From NCBI GenBank assembly GCA_021810205.1, contig JAJZJC010000006.1:1-57223 (forward strand): a DNA stretch of 57,223 bases, written 5' to 3'. Numbering within the stretch: position 1 is the first letter of the stretch; each line of letters opens with the position of its first letter. This document shows, one piece after another, positions 19,658 to 29,857 of this stretch. This DNA comes from Actinomycetes bacterium (GTDB lineage Bacteria > Actinomycetota > Acidimicrobiia > Acidimicrobiales > RAAP-2). The position numbers and the translations under genes are program-made. Below the pieces are notes generated by a model. The model did not search any database. It was not told the DNA's origin and worked only from the letters and a program-made list of their open reading frames with translations.

Positions 19658-20878
19658 CTATGCCTTCCGGTGCGCCAGATGCTTGGGAAAGGCCAGCACG
19701 AGCGGCGCGGTCGCGGCAACGAGCGCGGCGATCATCCACAAGGGAGCGGTCAGGTCTCTCGTGCCCACCGTCTGGCCGATCGCGAGGACCAACAGCGCAC
19801 CGATACCATTCGCGAGGCCGAGCGCGATGCCCGCCCCCATCGAGCGGTTCTCCGGAAAGATGTCCTGGCCGATCAGGATCGATGGCGACATCGTCAAGAA
19901 GAGCGCGATCCCGAGCGGTGCTGCCGTGACCCAGATCCATGCGCCGTGCACGTAGATGATCGGCACGATGAGCGCAGCGGTGGCCACCGACGAGACGGCC
20001 AGCACGTGGAGCCGTCCGATCTTGTCGGCCAGGTGCCCACCGTAGAGGTTGCCCACGACGCCGACCACGAGCATGACCGTGATGATCGATGCCCCCGACA
20101 CGAGCGAGCCGCCGTGAAGGTGCCACAGGATCGGGATGAAGGTCAACAGTGCGTAGATGGCCAGCGAACGAATGGACTGATACGTCACGAGGACGACCAT
20201 CGGACGGGTGTGGCGGCGCCATTGGATGCGCTGGGGGGATCCGGACTTGGCAGGGAGCCGGGGCGCGAGGTGGGCGAGCAGCGGCACGGTCACGAGCCCG
20301 GGCAGTCCGACCAGCCACAAGTAGCCGAGCCCGAGGTGCACCACCACAAGGCTGGCGACCGTGGGCCAGATGCCCCGGCCGAGCTCGCCTCCGACGAGGA
20401 ACGCGGAGGTGAACAGGCCGTGGCGTCCGTGCACCACGCTGCGGACGGCGGCCAGCGCCTGCGGATGGAAGAGGGCGTTGCCGACACCGACTGCGAGCAG
20501 CAGCACCAAGAGGAGCCACGTGCTGTGCGCTTCGCCGAAGAGACCGCCACCGAGTGAGCTGATGGCCAGTCCGCCGACCACGAGCACCCGGCCCCCGAGG
20601 CGGTCGGCGAGCCAGCCGGTCACCGGCTGGAGTGCCTGGCCGATGGTGAGAGCGGCGATCAGGACACCGGCCATCCGTACCGGATCGTGCAGGGAGACGA
20701 GCATGGCGGGGAGCACCCCAGGCAGGTAGTTCGCTGCCCCGTCGTTCAGCAGGTGGGACCACGTCAGCCCGAGCAACCGTCGGCGGTCCACCCAAGGCAC
20801 GCCGGCAGCCGCAGGCAATCCTGCAGCCGTCGGCAATCGTGCAGCCCGAAGCGCTGCATCCGACGTGTTCGCCGCCAC
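19658..20878 (-). CDS. MFS transporter (fosmidomycin-resistance Fsr-like)
   Basis: GLTWSHLLNDGAANYLPGVLPAMLVSLHDPVRMAGVLIAALTIGQALQPVTGWLADRLGGR... multi-TM. GTG start at 20878 inferred. Confidence 0.85.
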   Translation of the reverse strand: MAANTSDAALRAARLPTAAGLPAAAGVPWVDRRRLLGLTWSHLLNDGAANYLPGVLPAMLVSLHDPVRMAGVLIAALTIGQALQPVTGWLADRLGGRVLVVGGLAISSLGGGLFGEAHSTWLLLVLLLAVGVGNALFHPQALAAVRSVVHGRHGLFTSAFLVGGELGRGIWPTVASLVVVHLGLGYLWLVGLPGLVTVPLLAHLAPRLPAKSGSPQRIQWRRHTRPMVVLVTYQSIRSLAIYALLTFIPILWHLHGGSLVSGASIITVMLVVGVVGNLYGGHLADKIGRLHVLAVSSVATAALIVPIIYVHGAWIWVTAAPLGIALFLTMSPSILIGQDIFPENRSMGAGIALGLANGIGALLVLAIGQTVGTRDLTAPLWMIAALVAATAPLVLAFPKHLAHRKA

Positions 20879-21046
20879 AGCCGCACCGTACCGCCCCCGG
20901 CTCGCCCACCCGATCCGCACGCGCGCCCGTACCCTCGGAGCACTCGAGACGCTGGCAGGAGCACACCTCGGATCGGATCTGTAGCGGCGCACATTGGCCC
21001 GAACTGTGCCTTCCGATGCCGCCCGGATCGGCTTACCGTCGACGCC

Positions 21047-21151
21047 ATGGAGCAGACGAGCGAGCCGACGAACGAGCAGATGAAGAGACGCGCCGTCAAC
21101 TGCGAGACCGGCAGGCGCAATTGCATCACGTGCACCAACGAGCGCCGGTAA
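21047..21151 (+). CDS. Candidate mini-ORF / leader peptide upstream of metF
   Basis: MEQTSEPTNEQMKRRAVNCETGRRNCITCTNERR*, stop 15 nt before the metF ATG; possible leaderless start (TACCGT 7 nt upstream). Confidence 0.4.
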   Translation: MEQTSEPTNEQMKRRAVNCETGRRNCITCTNERR

Positions 21152-21166
21152 GCCCTTTTCGAACCG

Positions 21167-22045
21167 ATGGCACGCATTTCGGACATGTTGGCAGCAGGGA
21201 CGACGTACTCGTTCGAGTTCTTCCCGCCCAAGAACCACGCTGAGCAGGCGACGCTGACGCGCGCGCTGCACGAGCTGGAGCCGTTGCGTCCATCCTTCGT
21301 CTCGGTCACCCACCGGGGGGGCGCGTCCTCGCGCCGGCGGACCTTCGACCTCGTCACGGCGTTGCGAAACGTCACGACGCTCGAGGCGATGCCGCACCTC
21401 ACCTGTGTCGGTCACACGCGTCTCGGGCTCGCCGACGTCCTCATCGCGTACCGCAAGGCCGGCATCGAGAACCTGATGGCACTCGGGGGTGACCACATCG
21501 ACACCGGCGACGAGGCCGTCGAAGAACTGCGGTACGCGGCAGAGCTCGTGGAGCTCGCCCGTGCCATCGGCGGCTTCTGCATAGGTGTCGCAGCCCATCC
21601 CGCGGGCCATCCAGCCTCCCCCGACATCGAGTCCGACAGAGGCTTCCTGGCGGAAAAGCTGGCTCGAGCCGACTTCGCTGTCACGCAGTTCTTCTTCGAT
21701 GCAGCGCTGTACGCAGGGCTGCTCGACGATCTGGCGCGCCGCGGAGTCCACAAGCCGGTGCTGCCCGGCATCATGCCCGTCACCTCGCTCGCCTCGATCC
21801 CCCGCATGGCCCAAATGGGCTCTGCGGTCCCGGAATGGGCTTGTGCACGCCTGGCTGCGGCCTACGAGCGCGGGGGAGACGATGCGGTGCGAGCCCAAGG
21901 CATCTCGATGGCAACCGAGCTTTGCCGCGCGCTCTTGGACATGGGCGCGCCGGGCCTGCACTTCTACACCTTGAACCGTTCGACGACGACTCGTGAGATC
22001 TGCGGCGCGCTCGGGCGAGCCCCAGCGCTCAGCGTCGCCAGCTGA
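21167..22045 (+). CDS. metF: Methylenetetrahydrofolate reductase
   Basis: YSFEFFPPKNHAEQATLTRALHELEPLRPSFVSVTHRGGASSRRRT...HLTCVGHTRLGL...LMALGGDH...GVAAHPAGHPAS...FAVTQFFFDA...PVLPGIMPVTSL. Confidence 0.95.
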   Translation: MARISDMLAAGTTYSFEFFPPKNHAEQATLTRALHELEPLRPSFVSVTHRGGASSRRRTFDLVTALRNVTTLEAMPHLTCVGHTRLGLADVLIAYRKAGIENLMALGGDHIDTGDEAVEELRYAAELVELARAIGGFCIGVAAHPAGHPASPDIESDRGFLAEKLARADFAVTQFFFDAALYAGLLDDLARRGVHKPVLPGIMPVTSLASIPRMAQMGSAVPEWACARLAAAYERGGDDAVRAQGISMATELCRALLDMGAPGLHFYTLNRSTTTREICGALGRAPALSVAS

Positions 22046-22114
22046 GCGCGCTCGCGCGACACCCGTCACCGTTGCAGATGCCAGTTTTCGCCCTCCGCTG
22101 ACCGCCATACGACC

Positions 22115-25100
22115 ATGCCATCACCTCTTCTGCGCCGGCTCGATCCAGAAGGCTCGGAGTACTTGAGCGCATTGCGCGAGCGACGCGTGATCTTCGACGG
22201 GGCTACCGGCACGAATATTCAGCGGCAAGAGCTCGACGCGTCGGATTTCGGGGGTGCACACCTCGAAGGGTGCAACGAGGTCCTGGCGGTCAGCTGCCCG
22301 TCTGCCATCGAGCGACTGCACCGTTCGTTCCTCGAGGTCGGCGTCGACGTGATCGAGACCGATACCTTCGGCGCCTTCTCCGTGGTCCTCGCCGAGTACG
22401 GGCTCGCCACACGCACCCGGGAGATCAACCTGGCAGCGGCCGCGATCGCCAAACGTGTGGCGGCCGAGTTCAGCGCGCCGGACGCACCGAGGTGGGTGGC
22501 CGGCAGCATCGGCCCGGGGACGAAGTTCCCCACCCTCGGTCAGATTCGCTACCCCGAGCTGCGAGCGGCCTACGAGGAGCAGGCATCGGCTCTCCTCGAG
22601 GGGGGCGTCGACTTGCTGCTGATCGAAACCGTCTTCGATCTCTTGTCTGCAAAGGCGGCGATCAACGGTGCCCGGCGCGCCATGACGGCGCTCGGATGCC
22701 AGGTGCCGATCCAGGTGCAAGTGACGATCGAGTTGACGGGACGGATGCTCCCGGGAACCGAGATCGGCGCTGCCCTCAGCGCGTTGGACGCCATGCAGGT
22801 CGACGTCATCGGGTTGAACTGTGCAACGGGCCCGGCCGAGATGGACGAGGCGGTCCGGCACCTGTGCGCGCACTCGCGGGTGCCGGTCTCGGTGATGCCG
22901 AACGCAGGGCTTCCGACGGTCGTGGAAGGCAAGATGCACTACGACCTGAGTCCCGAGCAGCTCGCGGACTATCTGTTCCGCTTCGTCGCCGACTACGGCG
23001 TGGCGGCAGTAGGCGGGTGCTGCGGCACGACGCCGGCTCATCTCGCAGCCGTCGTGGATCGCCTGCAGGGGACGTTCCCGGCCGCACGCCACCCAGTACA
23101 CGAGCCCAGCGCGTCCTCCGTCTACAGCGCAGTCCCGTTCAGGCAGGACACGTCGTTTCTCGTCGTCGGTGAGCGGACGAACGCGAACGGCTCGAGGCGA
23201 TTCCGTGAGGCCATGCTCGAAGGTGATTGGGACGCCTGTGTCGCCATGGCGCGGGACCAAGTCGCCGAAGGTGCGCACATGATCGACGTCTGCGTCGACT
23301 ACACGGGCGCCGATGGCGTGGCGGACATGACGGAGCTGGTGAGAAGGCTCTCGACCCAATCGAGCGTGCCACTCATGATCGACTCCACCGAGGCGCCGGT
23401 GGCCGAGTCGGCACTCCAGTGGCTCGGCGGGCGTCCGGTGCTGAACTCGGTCAACCTCGAAGAAGGTGACGGTGAAGGCACCAGGCTCGATCGCTTCCTG
23501 CGCTTGGCTCGCGAGTACGGAGCGGCGGTGGTCTGCACCTGTATCGACGAAGACGGCCAGGCCCGCACCGCAGAGTGGAAACTGCGCGCCGCGCGCACGA
23601 TCCACGACATCGCCGTCGAGCGGTATGGCCTGGAGCCCTGCGATCTCCTGTTCGATCCACTCGCCTTGCCGCTCTCGACGGGCATGGTAGAGAGCCGGCG
23701 AGACGGCGTCGAGACCATCGAAGCAATCGCCAGGATCAAAGAGGCGCTCCCAGGAGCACACACCATCCTGGGGATCTCGAACGTCTCCTTCGGCTTGAAC
23801 CCTGCCGCACGGCAGGCACTGAACTCGGTGTTCCTCCACGAATGCGTGAAGGCCGGCCTCGACGCGGCGATCGTCCACGCCTCGAACATCCTGCCCCTCT
23901 CGCGCATCGACGAGCGCGCTCGTCAGGTGTGCCTGGACCTCGTCCACGACCGGCGGCGTGATGGCTACGACCCACTACAGGAGCTGCTGACACTCTTCGA
24001 GGGCGTCACCGCGTCGTCCGCGAGCAGCGAGACCCATGCGGATTGGCCGGTCGAACGGCGACTCGAACAGCGAATAGTCGACGGAGACCGCCCCGGGCTG
24101 GAAGACGATCTCACCGAAGCGCTCGAAAAGGGCCATGAGGCACTGGCCATCGTGAACGACATCCTCTTGGCGGGGATGAAGACGGTCGGGGACCTCTTCG
24201 CTTCCGGCGAGATGCAGCTGCCGTTCGTGCTCCAGTCGGCAGAGACGATGAAGGCTGCCGTCGCGTTCCTCGAGCCGCACATGGAGCACGCCACACAAGG
24301 CGGGAAGGGCACCGTCGTGCTCGCGACCGTGAAAGGCGACGTCCACGACATCGGCAAGAACCTGGTCGACATCATCCTCACCAACAACGGCTACGAGGTC
24401 GTCAACCTCGGCATCAAGGTCAGCATCGCGGACATGCTCGCAGCGGTGGAAGAGCACCACGCCGACGCACTCGGGATGAGCGGGCTCCTCGTGAAGTCAA
24501 CCCTCGTCATGCGAGAGAACCTCGAGGAACTGAACCGACGCGGGCTTGCCCACTTGCCAGTGCTTCTCGGTGGCGCGGCACTCACCCGAACCTACGTCGA
24601 GCGGGACCTCCGCCAGATCTACCAGGGGCGAGTCTTCTACGGTCGGGACGCGTTCGAAGGTCTCCGTGTCGTCGAGCGCCTCGTCGAATTGCGGCGCAAC
24701 GGGGAAGACGACCCCGCCTTCGGCAGGGAGATCTCGGAGCGACGAGTCCCTTCGCGACACCGAGAACAACTCGGCAGCGGGGACTCGCCTGACCCGGGCA
24801 CGTCCAGGGTGCAAGGACTCCGTCGCTCGCCGGAGGTCCTCTCCGACAATCCCTTGTGCCGGCCACCTTTCACCGGGAGCCGCGTCGCCAAGGGCATCGC
24901 GCTCGACGAGATCGCGGCATACCTGAACCAGACGGCCCTCTTCAGGAACCAGTGGGGGTTCCGGCCCCAAGGGGACGAGGACGACGCCATGTTCAAATCT
25001 CGCGTGCAGGCGGTCCTCCGCCAGGAACTGGCGAAGGCAAAAGAGGCAAACGTTCTCGCCCCCCAAGTCGTCTACGGGCATTTCGCCGCTGCCTCCGACG

Positions 25101-25639
25101 GGAACGACCTCGTGGTGTTCAAAGACGAGTCGCGGAGCACGGAGTGGATGCGCTTCAGCTTCCCGCGCCAGACGAAGCCGCCCTGGCTCTGCATCGCCGA
25201 CTTCTTCCGGCCGGTCGACGCTCCCGAAGAGGACTTCGCGTCCTTCATGCTCGTGACGATGGGACCCAAGGCGTCCGAGGCCACCGCGCGCCTGTTCGCC
25301 GAGGATCGCTACCAGGACTACCTCTTCCTCCATGGTCTCGCCGTCGAGATGACCGAGGCGCTCGCGGAGCTCTGGCACCGCCGCATCCGAGAGGAGCTGG
25401 GCATCGCGGACGAGGACGGACCGACCGTGAAGGGGCTCTTCCGCCAGCAGTACCGCGGGGGTCGCTACAGCTGGGGCTACCCGGCATGCCCGAACCTCGA
25501 GGACAACGCCAAGGTCGTCGAGCTGCTCGGCGCCGACCGCATCGGGGTGACCGTCAGCGAGGGATTCCAACTCGTGCCCGAGCAGACCACCGATGCCATC
25601 GTCTGCCACCACCCTCAAGCCAAGTACTTCGTCGCCTGA
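22115..25639 (+). CDS. metH: Cobalamin-dependent methionine synthase
   Basis: VIFDGATGTNIQ..., VGGCCGTTPAHL, VGERTNANGSRRFREAM, VKGDVHDIGKNLVDIILTNNGYEVVNLG, activation domain YSWGYPACPNLEDN. Confidence 0.97.
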   Translation: MPSPLLRRLDPEGSEYLSALRERRVIFDGATGTNIQRQELDASDFGGAHLEGCNEVLAVSCPSAIERLHRSFLEVGVDVIETDTFGAFSVVLAEYGLATRTREINLAAAAIAKRVAAEFSAPDAPRWVAGSIGPGTKFPTLGQIRYPELRAAYEEQASALLEGGVDLLLIETVFDLLSAKAAINGARRAMTALGCQVPIQVQVTIELTGRMLPGTEIGAALSALDAMQVDVIGLNCATGPAEMDEAVRHLCAHSRVPVSVMPNAGLPTVVEGKMHYDLSPEQLADYLFRFVADYGVAAVGGCCGTTPAHLAAVVDRLQGTFPAARHPVHEPSASSVYSAVPFRQDTSFLVVGERTNANGSRRFREAMLEGDWDACVAMARDQVAEGAHMIDVCVDYTGADGVADMTELVRRLSTQSSVPLMIDSTEAPVAESALQWLGGRPVLNSVNLEEGDGEGTRLDRFLRLAREYGAAVVCTCIDEDGQARTAEWKLRAARTIHDIAVERYGLEPCDLLFDPLALPLSTGMVESRRDGVETIEAIARIKEALPGAHTILGISNVSFGLNPAARQALNSVFLHECVKAGLDAAIVHASNILPLSRIDERARQVCLDLVHDRRRDGYDPLQELLTLFEGVTASSASSETHADWPVERRLEQRIVDGDRPGLEDDLTEALEKGHEALAIVNDILLAGMKTVGDLFASGEMQLPFVLQSAETMKAAVAFLEPHMEHATQGGKGTVVLATVKGDVHDIGKNLVDIILTNNGYEVVNLGIKVSIADMLAAVEEHHADALGMSGLLVKSTLVMRENLEELNRRGLAHLPVLLGGAALTRTYVERDLRQIYQGRVFYGRDAFEGLRVVERLVELRRNGEDDPAFGREISERRVPSRHREQLGSGDSPDPGTSRVQGLRRSPEVLSDNPLCRPPFTGSRVAKGIALDEIAAYLNQTALFRNQWGFRPQGDEDDAMFKSRVQAVLRQELAKAKEANVLAPQVVYGHFAAASDGNDLVVFKDESRSTEWMRFSFPRQTKPPWLCIADFFRPVDAPEEDFASFMLVTMGPKASEATARLFAEDRYQDYLFLHGLAVEMTEALAELWHRRIREELGIADEDGPTVKGLFRQQYRGGRYSWGYPACPNLEDNAKVVELLGADRIGVTVSEGFQLVPEQTTDAIVCHHPQAKYFVA

Positions 25640-25657
25640 TCGGCGTGCCTCATGGCC

Positions 25658-25675
25658 GGTGGGACCGTCCCCACC
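25658..25675. terminator. Hairpin between convergent metH and the hypothetical gene
   Basis: GGTGGGAC-C-GTCCCCACC inverted repeat; no T-tract. Confidence 0.4.
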
Positions 25676-25691
25676 GAGATGCTCGCTCAGG

Positions 25692-26507
25692 TCACGACGT
25701 AGCGAGCATGCGCTCGAGGGGGGCGGTCCAGTCGATCGGCGCCACCGGCACTTGGACGGCCGCATGCACGGCTGCTGCCCATGCCGCGACCGCGGCCCAC
25801 ACCACAGTGGGAGCCGCGACCTGCGTACTTGCGGACTCCGACCACGTCGCTTCCACTGACGCCGCTGCCTGGGCTGCTTCCGCCACCGACATGCGAACGG
25901 CCTCCAGCACGATCGATGCCCCCTGCGCCTTCTCGGCCTCCCTCGAGCGATCTGGCGTTCTCGACAACCACGTCGCTCTCACCGCTGCCCTCGACACCTT
26001 CGCCGCCGCCTCGGCAGCACGAAGGACGCTCTCGTGCACTGTCGCAGCCGCGCGGGCCGCTCCCCGAGCGGAGCCCACGTCGGTCACATGAGGGAGCCGG
26101 CTCAAGCGCTCGGCCTCCGCTCGCAGACCCGCGGCCGAAAGCGCCGCCACGGCAACGGTGCGCACCGCCCAGTCGGCGACGATCGTGGTCCTGCGAAGCT
26201 CGACGTCGCGGGAAGCGTTCGTCCCGACCAAGCGGGGCACGTATGCCACGAGCCTCTGGCGCTCTTGGTCGCCCACCCGGTCGTTGATGAGACGGCAGAA
26301 CATCGCGATGACGGGCGATGCCGATTCAGGGTGGTTGGTACGGGGCTCGTTCGCCAGCGACGCGACCGCCTCCATCACGCCGATGCCTGCATCGTGCGCC
26401 GCGTGCGCGCTGCGGGCGAGACGAACCGTGGCGAGATCGACGATCACCGGCCTCGCCTGCCGGCGCCCCCCTTGACCTGGCGCTCGAGACGAGGTTTCGC
26501 TTGTCAT
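25692..26507 (-). CDS. Hypothetical protein, Ala-rich
   Basis: ATG at 26507: MTSETSSRAPGQGGRRQARPVIVDLATVRLARSAHAAHDAGIGVMEAVASLANEP...; no family recognised. Confidence 0.65.
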   Translation of the reverse strand: MTSETSSRAPGQGGRRQARPVIVDLATVRLARSAHAAHDAGIGVMEAVASLANEPRTNHPESASPVIAMFCRLINDRVGDQERQRLVAYVPRLVGTNASRDVELRRTTIVADWAVRTVAVAALSAAGLRAEAERLSRLPHVTDVGSARGAARAAATVHESVLRAAEAAAKVSRAAVRATWLSRTPDRSREAEKAQGASIVLEAVRMSVAEAAQAAASVEATWSESASTQVAAPTVVWAAVAAWAAAVHAAVQVPVAPIDWTAPLERMLATS

Positions 26508-26508
26508 G

Positions 26509-26784
26509 TCACGCCACCATGCGGCCAGGGTGTCCGGGGTACAGCCGGTAGGAAGCGCAGAGCCGGCAGTTCCCTGGGCACGGATCGTGGGTCGCGAACG
26601 GACAGTGGGCCGGCCCGACACGCGGGACGAGGACCTCCCGACGCTCGAACGGGTTCACCGGCTCCGCCCCGCTCGATCCAGTGCCGGCACCGTCCTCCGC
26701 CCTCCGGCTGCCGACGACCCCGGCAAACGGGGTCACGGCGAGGACCATGAGGGTCAAGAGCCAACGGACGCCGTTGACACGCAT
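26509..26784 (-). CDS. Small membrane-anchored Cys-containing hypothetical protein
   Basis: MRVNGVRWLLTLMVLAVTPFAGVVGSRR...CPFATHDPCPGNCRLCASYRLYPGHPGRMVA; stop immediately precedes the next ATG. Confidence 0.6.
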   Translation of the reverse strand: MRVNGVRWLLTLMVLAVTPFAGVVGSRRAEDGAGTGSSGAEPVNPFERREVLVPRVGPAHCPFATHDPCPGNCRLCASYRLYPGHPGRMVA

Positions 26785-26886
26785 ATATGGATCGTAGGAC
26801 GCACCCGCGCGCTGGCTAGAGTCGAAAGTCCCTACTCGGTACGGGGCTTCACCGACTGGGATGCCATGCGTCCGTTCGAGGACCCC

Positions 26887-27945
26887 TCAGAAGCAGCTGG
26901 GGTCGTCAGGCGCCCATGGTGCCCACCCGTCGGCTTCGTACGCACGGACACCGACGTTCATCTGCTGCTGCGCGGTGGCCTGGAGCGGCGTCGACGCGTA
27001 CATCGCGCCGCCGTACTGGAGCCAGGTTGCCTCGAGGAACTGCAGCAGTCCCATCGTGCCGCTCGTCGGGTTGTAGGCCTGCGGATTGCCGCTGGACTCT
27101 GCTTGCACGATGCATGAGAACGTCGTTCGCACCGATGCCGGCATCGTCGAGAGAAGTGTCCCCGATGTCGCCGCAGCGCTCGACGCCGGCGCGGGCGACA
27201 CTACGGCCGATGCAGCCGGTGTCGACGCTGGAGCGGGTGTCGATGCCGGTGCCGGAATGGTGTCGCTCGTGAGCGCCGGTGATGTCACGTCGCCCAACAC
27301 CACGGTGAGCACCTGCCCCGCGTAGATGAGGTTCGGATCGGCGATGCCGTTTGCAGCGGCCAGAGCGGAGACCGTGGTCCGAAAGCGCGCGGCGATGGCG
27401 GACAAGGTGTCCCCCCATTGCACCGTGTAGCTGGTCGTGCTGGTCGTGCTGGTCGTGCTGTTCGCGGCGATCGGGGTGTCGGATTCCGCGGGTGTCGTCG
27501 CAGGAGCGCTCGATGCCGCCGCCGCGACCGGCGTCGCGGGCTGCGCACCGGGCTGGGCGACGACGAGCACTTGCCCGGCGTAGATGAGGTTCGGATCAGC
27601 AATGGCATTCAGCTCGACAAGTGCGGGCACGGACGTACCGAACCGTGCGGCGATGGCAGTGAGGGTGTCACCCCGCTGGACCGTGTACGTGGAAGGCGCC
27701 GAGGTGAGGTCTGCCAGTACCGCATGGGCATCGCCTTGGCCGCGTGGGCTCGCCTTGTGGGCCGCGACGCCGACTGCGCCGGCGGCAGTGGTTGCCAAGC
27801 CCGCGGTGATCGCGGTCGCCAGAAGGGACGCCCCAAGTCCTGCGGCGGTGAACGAACGGCGGCGATGTCGGACGCTCGACCTCCGAGCCGACCGGTTCCA
27901 ACCTTCAGCAACTTCGCCGTGTTCGCCGAACGTGCTCGCAGTCAC
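26887..27945 (-). CDS. Secreted double-LysM protein with C-terminal transglycosylase/Rpf-like domain
   Basis: Two LysM repeats (YTVQRGDTLTAIAARFGTSVPALVELNAIADPNLIYAGQVL; YTVQWGDTLSAIAARFRTTVSALAAANGIADPNLIYAGQVL), then IVQAESSGNPQAYNPTSGTMGLLQFLEATWLQYGG. Confidence 0.9.
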   Translation of the reverse strand: MTASTFGEHGEVAEGWNRSARRSSVRHRRRSFTAAGLGASLLATAITAGLATTAAGAVGVAAHKASPRGQGDAHAVLADLTSAPSTYTVQRGDTLTAIAARFGTSVPALVELNAIADPNLIYAGQVLVVAQPGAQPATPVAAAASSAPATTPAESDTPIAANSTTSTTSTTSYTVQWGDTLSAIAARFRTTVSALAAANGIADPNLIYAGQVLTVVLGDVTSPALTSDTIPAPASTPAPASTPAASAVVSPAPASSAAATSGTLLSTMPASVRTTFSCIVQAESSGNPQAYNPTSGTMGLLQFLEATWLQYGGAMYASTPLQATAQQQMNVGVRAYEADGWAPWAPDDPSCF

Positions 27946-28191
27946 GATATGTCCTCCGCATCCTGTGTCGGATTCGTCTTGGCTCTCTCGTCCAAGGAGA
28001 GCGCCAGGACTCTAAGCACGTGCGCACAAGCCCCTCAAGCATCGCCGCCTGTCAGTCGTCGACGATCCCGTTGCGTCGACGTGACGATCTTCGCCTCACG
28101 AGGACGAACAGAACCAAGGAAGTGAAATATAAGAATCGACGTTCGTGCGTGCCCGGCAATGCGCCGCGCCGACCAGGCTCCTGCTCGAACG

Positions 28192-28236
28192 GCGCGAACG
28201 TCGCGAACAGCGCGAACGACGCGAACAGCGCGAACG
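28192..28236. repeat. 9-bp tandem repeat (GCGCGAACR-like) x5
   Basis: gcgcgaacg tcgcgaaca gcgcgaacg acgcgaaca gcgcgaacg. Confidence 0.85.
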
Positions 28237-28253
28237 ATCAGACGACGCGGCTG

Positions 28254-29564
28254 TCAGCGACGGCTCGCCCCACGCGTCCGGCGACGAGGAGATCGGTTCT
28301 TGCGCGTGGGCGGGCCGCTGGACACGCGCCGCGAGTGAGGGGCGTCGGTGGCATCTCTGGCTCGCCGCAGCGGCGCTGCAGCGGGTCTTGCAGTAGCAAG
28401 ATCTGCGAGAGTCGAGACGTCGGGCACGCAGACGCCACCTCCGAGCCCGAGCCTTCGTTGCATGAGCTTGGTCGCTGCGACATGCTCGCTGCCAATGAGC
28501 GAAACGACCGTACCGTCGGCACCCGCCCGGCCGGTGCGCCCTGAGCGGTGGACGTAATCCGTGGCGTCGGCCGCAGGATCGAAGTGGACGACGAGCGGCA
28601 CCGCGTCGACGTGGATCCCGCGCGCGGCGATGTCGGTGGCGACGAGGACGTCGAGCTGCCCGGCACGGAACGCAGCCAGGGCCCGTTCGCGCTGACCCTG
28701 GCTGCGATCCCCGTGGATGGCCGCAGACGACAGGCCCGAGCGCGCGAGGCGGTCGGAGAGCCGGTCCGCGCCGCGCTTGGTACGGCAGAAGACGACTGCT
28801 GGCCCGCTCGCGCTGACCATCTCTGCCGTGACAGCGACGCGTTGATCGCGTTCGACACGCCAGAAGTGATGCGACACCTCGCCGCAGTCATCATGGGTCG
28901 GCGCGACGTCGTGGCGCACCGGATCGTGCTGGTAGTCGCGGATCAGCTTGTCGACGGGGCCTTCCAACGTCGCGGAGAACAAGAGGGTCTGACGCGCATC
29001 GCTGGTGCGATCGATCAGACGGCGCACCACGGGAAGAAAGCCCATGTCGGCCGTCCGGTCCGCTTCGTCGACGACCACCATGTCGACGCGCGACAGGTCA
29101 ACTGCACCTCGCTCGGCGAGATCGGTGAGGCGTCCGGGACATGCGACGAGCACATCGATGCCACGACGCAGTGCCGCAAACTGCTTCTCATAGCCGACGC
29201 CGCCGTAGACCGAGAGCACCTTGGCACCAATGATCGCCGCCAGGGGCGCGATCACGTCTTCGATCTGTGATGCCAGCTCACGGGTGGGCACGAGGACGAG
29301 CGCAGTCGGCTGTCGGCGATCCTGCTTCGCCCGAGGGCGGGCAGCGAGCCGGGAGAGCACTGCCAGCCCGAACGCCAGGGTCTTGCCGGCGCCGGTCGGT
29401 GCCTTGCCGCACACGTCGCGCCCGGCAAGCGAGTCGGGCAGGGTCGCGGCCTGCACAGGGAACGGGGACATGATGCCTCGCTGCTCGAGCGCCGCCGTCA
29501 GCTCGCGGGGCACCCCGAGGTCCGAGAAGCGGACGGGCGGCACGGAAGAAAGGGATGCGGTCAT
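28254..29564 (-). CDS. DEAD-box RNA helicase (paralog A)
   Basis: VRFSDLGVP, PVQAATLP, APTGAGKT, PTRELASQ, VDEADRTADMGF (DEAD), SATLEGP, HRSGRTGRAG. ATG at 29564. Confidence 0.95.
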   Translation of the reverse strand: MTASLSSVPPVRFSDLGVPRELTAALEQRGIMSPFPVQAATLPDSLAGRDVCGKAPTGAGKTLAFGLAVLSRLAARPRAKQDRRQPTALVLVPTRELASQIEDVIAPLAAIIGAKVLSVYGGVGYEKQFAALRRGIDVLVACPGRLTDLAERGAVDLSRVDMVVVDEADRTADMGFLPVVRRLIDRTSDARQTLLFSATLEGPVDKLIRDYQHDPVRHDVAPTHDDCGEVSHHFWRVERDQRVAVTAEMVSASGPAVVFCRTKRGADRLSDRLARSGLSSAAIHGDRSQGQRERALAAFRAGQLDVLVATDIAARGIHVDAVPLVVHFDPAADATDYVHRSGRTGRAGADGTVVSLIGSEHVAATKLMQRRLGLGGGVCVPDVSTLADLATARPAAAPLRRARDATDAPHSRRVSSGPPTRKNRSPRRRTRGASRR

Positions 29565-29612
29565 GAGACTCCAGTCGGTCCGAAAGAAGATGGCCGACTC
29601 GATGTACGTCTC
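29565..29612 (-). promoter_or_regulatory. 5' leader hairpin of DEAD-box gene A, RBS inside the structure
   Basis: RNA: GAGAC-N8-AGUCGG-...-CCGACU-GGA-GUCUC-AUG; both stems also present in paralog B leader. Confidence 0.6.
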
Positions 29613-29857
29613 GTGGGCCCGGCCGGCTCCGTTTTCGCCAGCCACCGCCAGGCCGCGCCCGGAGGTATCGATGCAAGCATACCCCACGCGAACAAACAGC
29701 CCATCCGAGCTCGGTTGCACGATCGCTTCGTAGCGCCGGAACGGGATCGACATCTCCTCCCCGCGTCGCACAGCCAGCCAAGAGGCAGCGACTCGACCCC
29801 TCGGATCGCGCGTCGCAACAGGAGCGCACCCCTTCGCTCTCATTAGCATGCGCCCTC

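Noticed and set aside
20960-21166. SAM or cobalamin riboswitch upstream of metF/metH
   Set aside because: No recognisable conserved core; only the mini-ORF is supportable.
27946-28140. c-di-AMP (ydaO) riboswitch upstream of the LysM protein, tempting because such genes often carry one
   Set aside because: I could not find the conserved motif blocks; only a simple hairpin GGCTCTC...GAGAGCGCC is visible.
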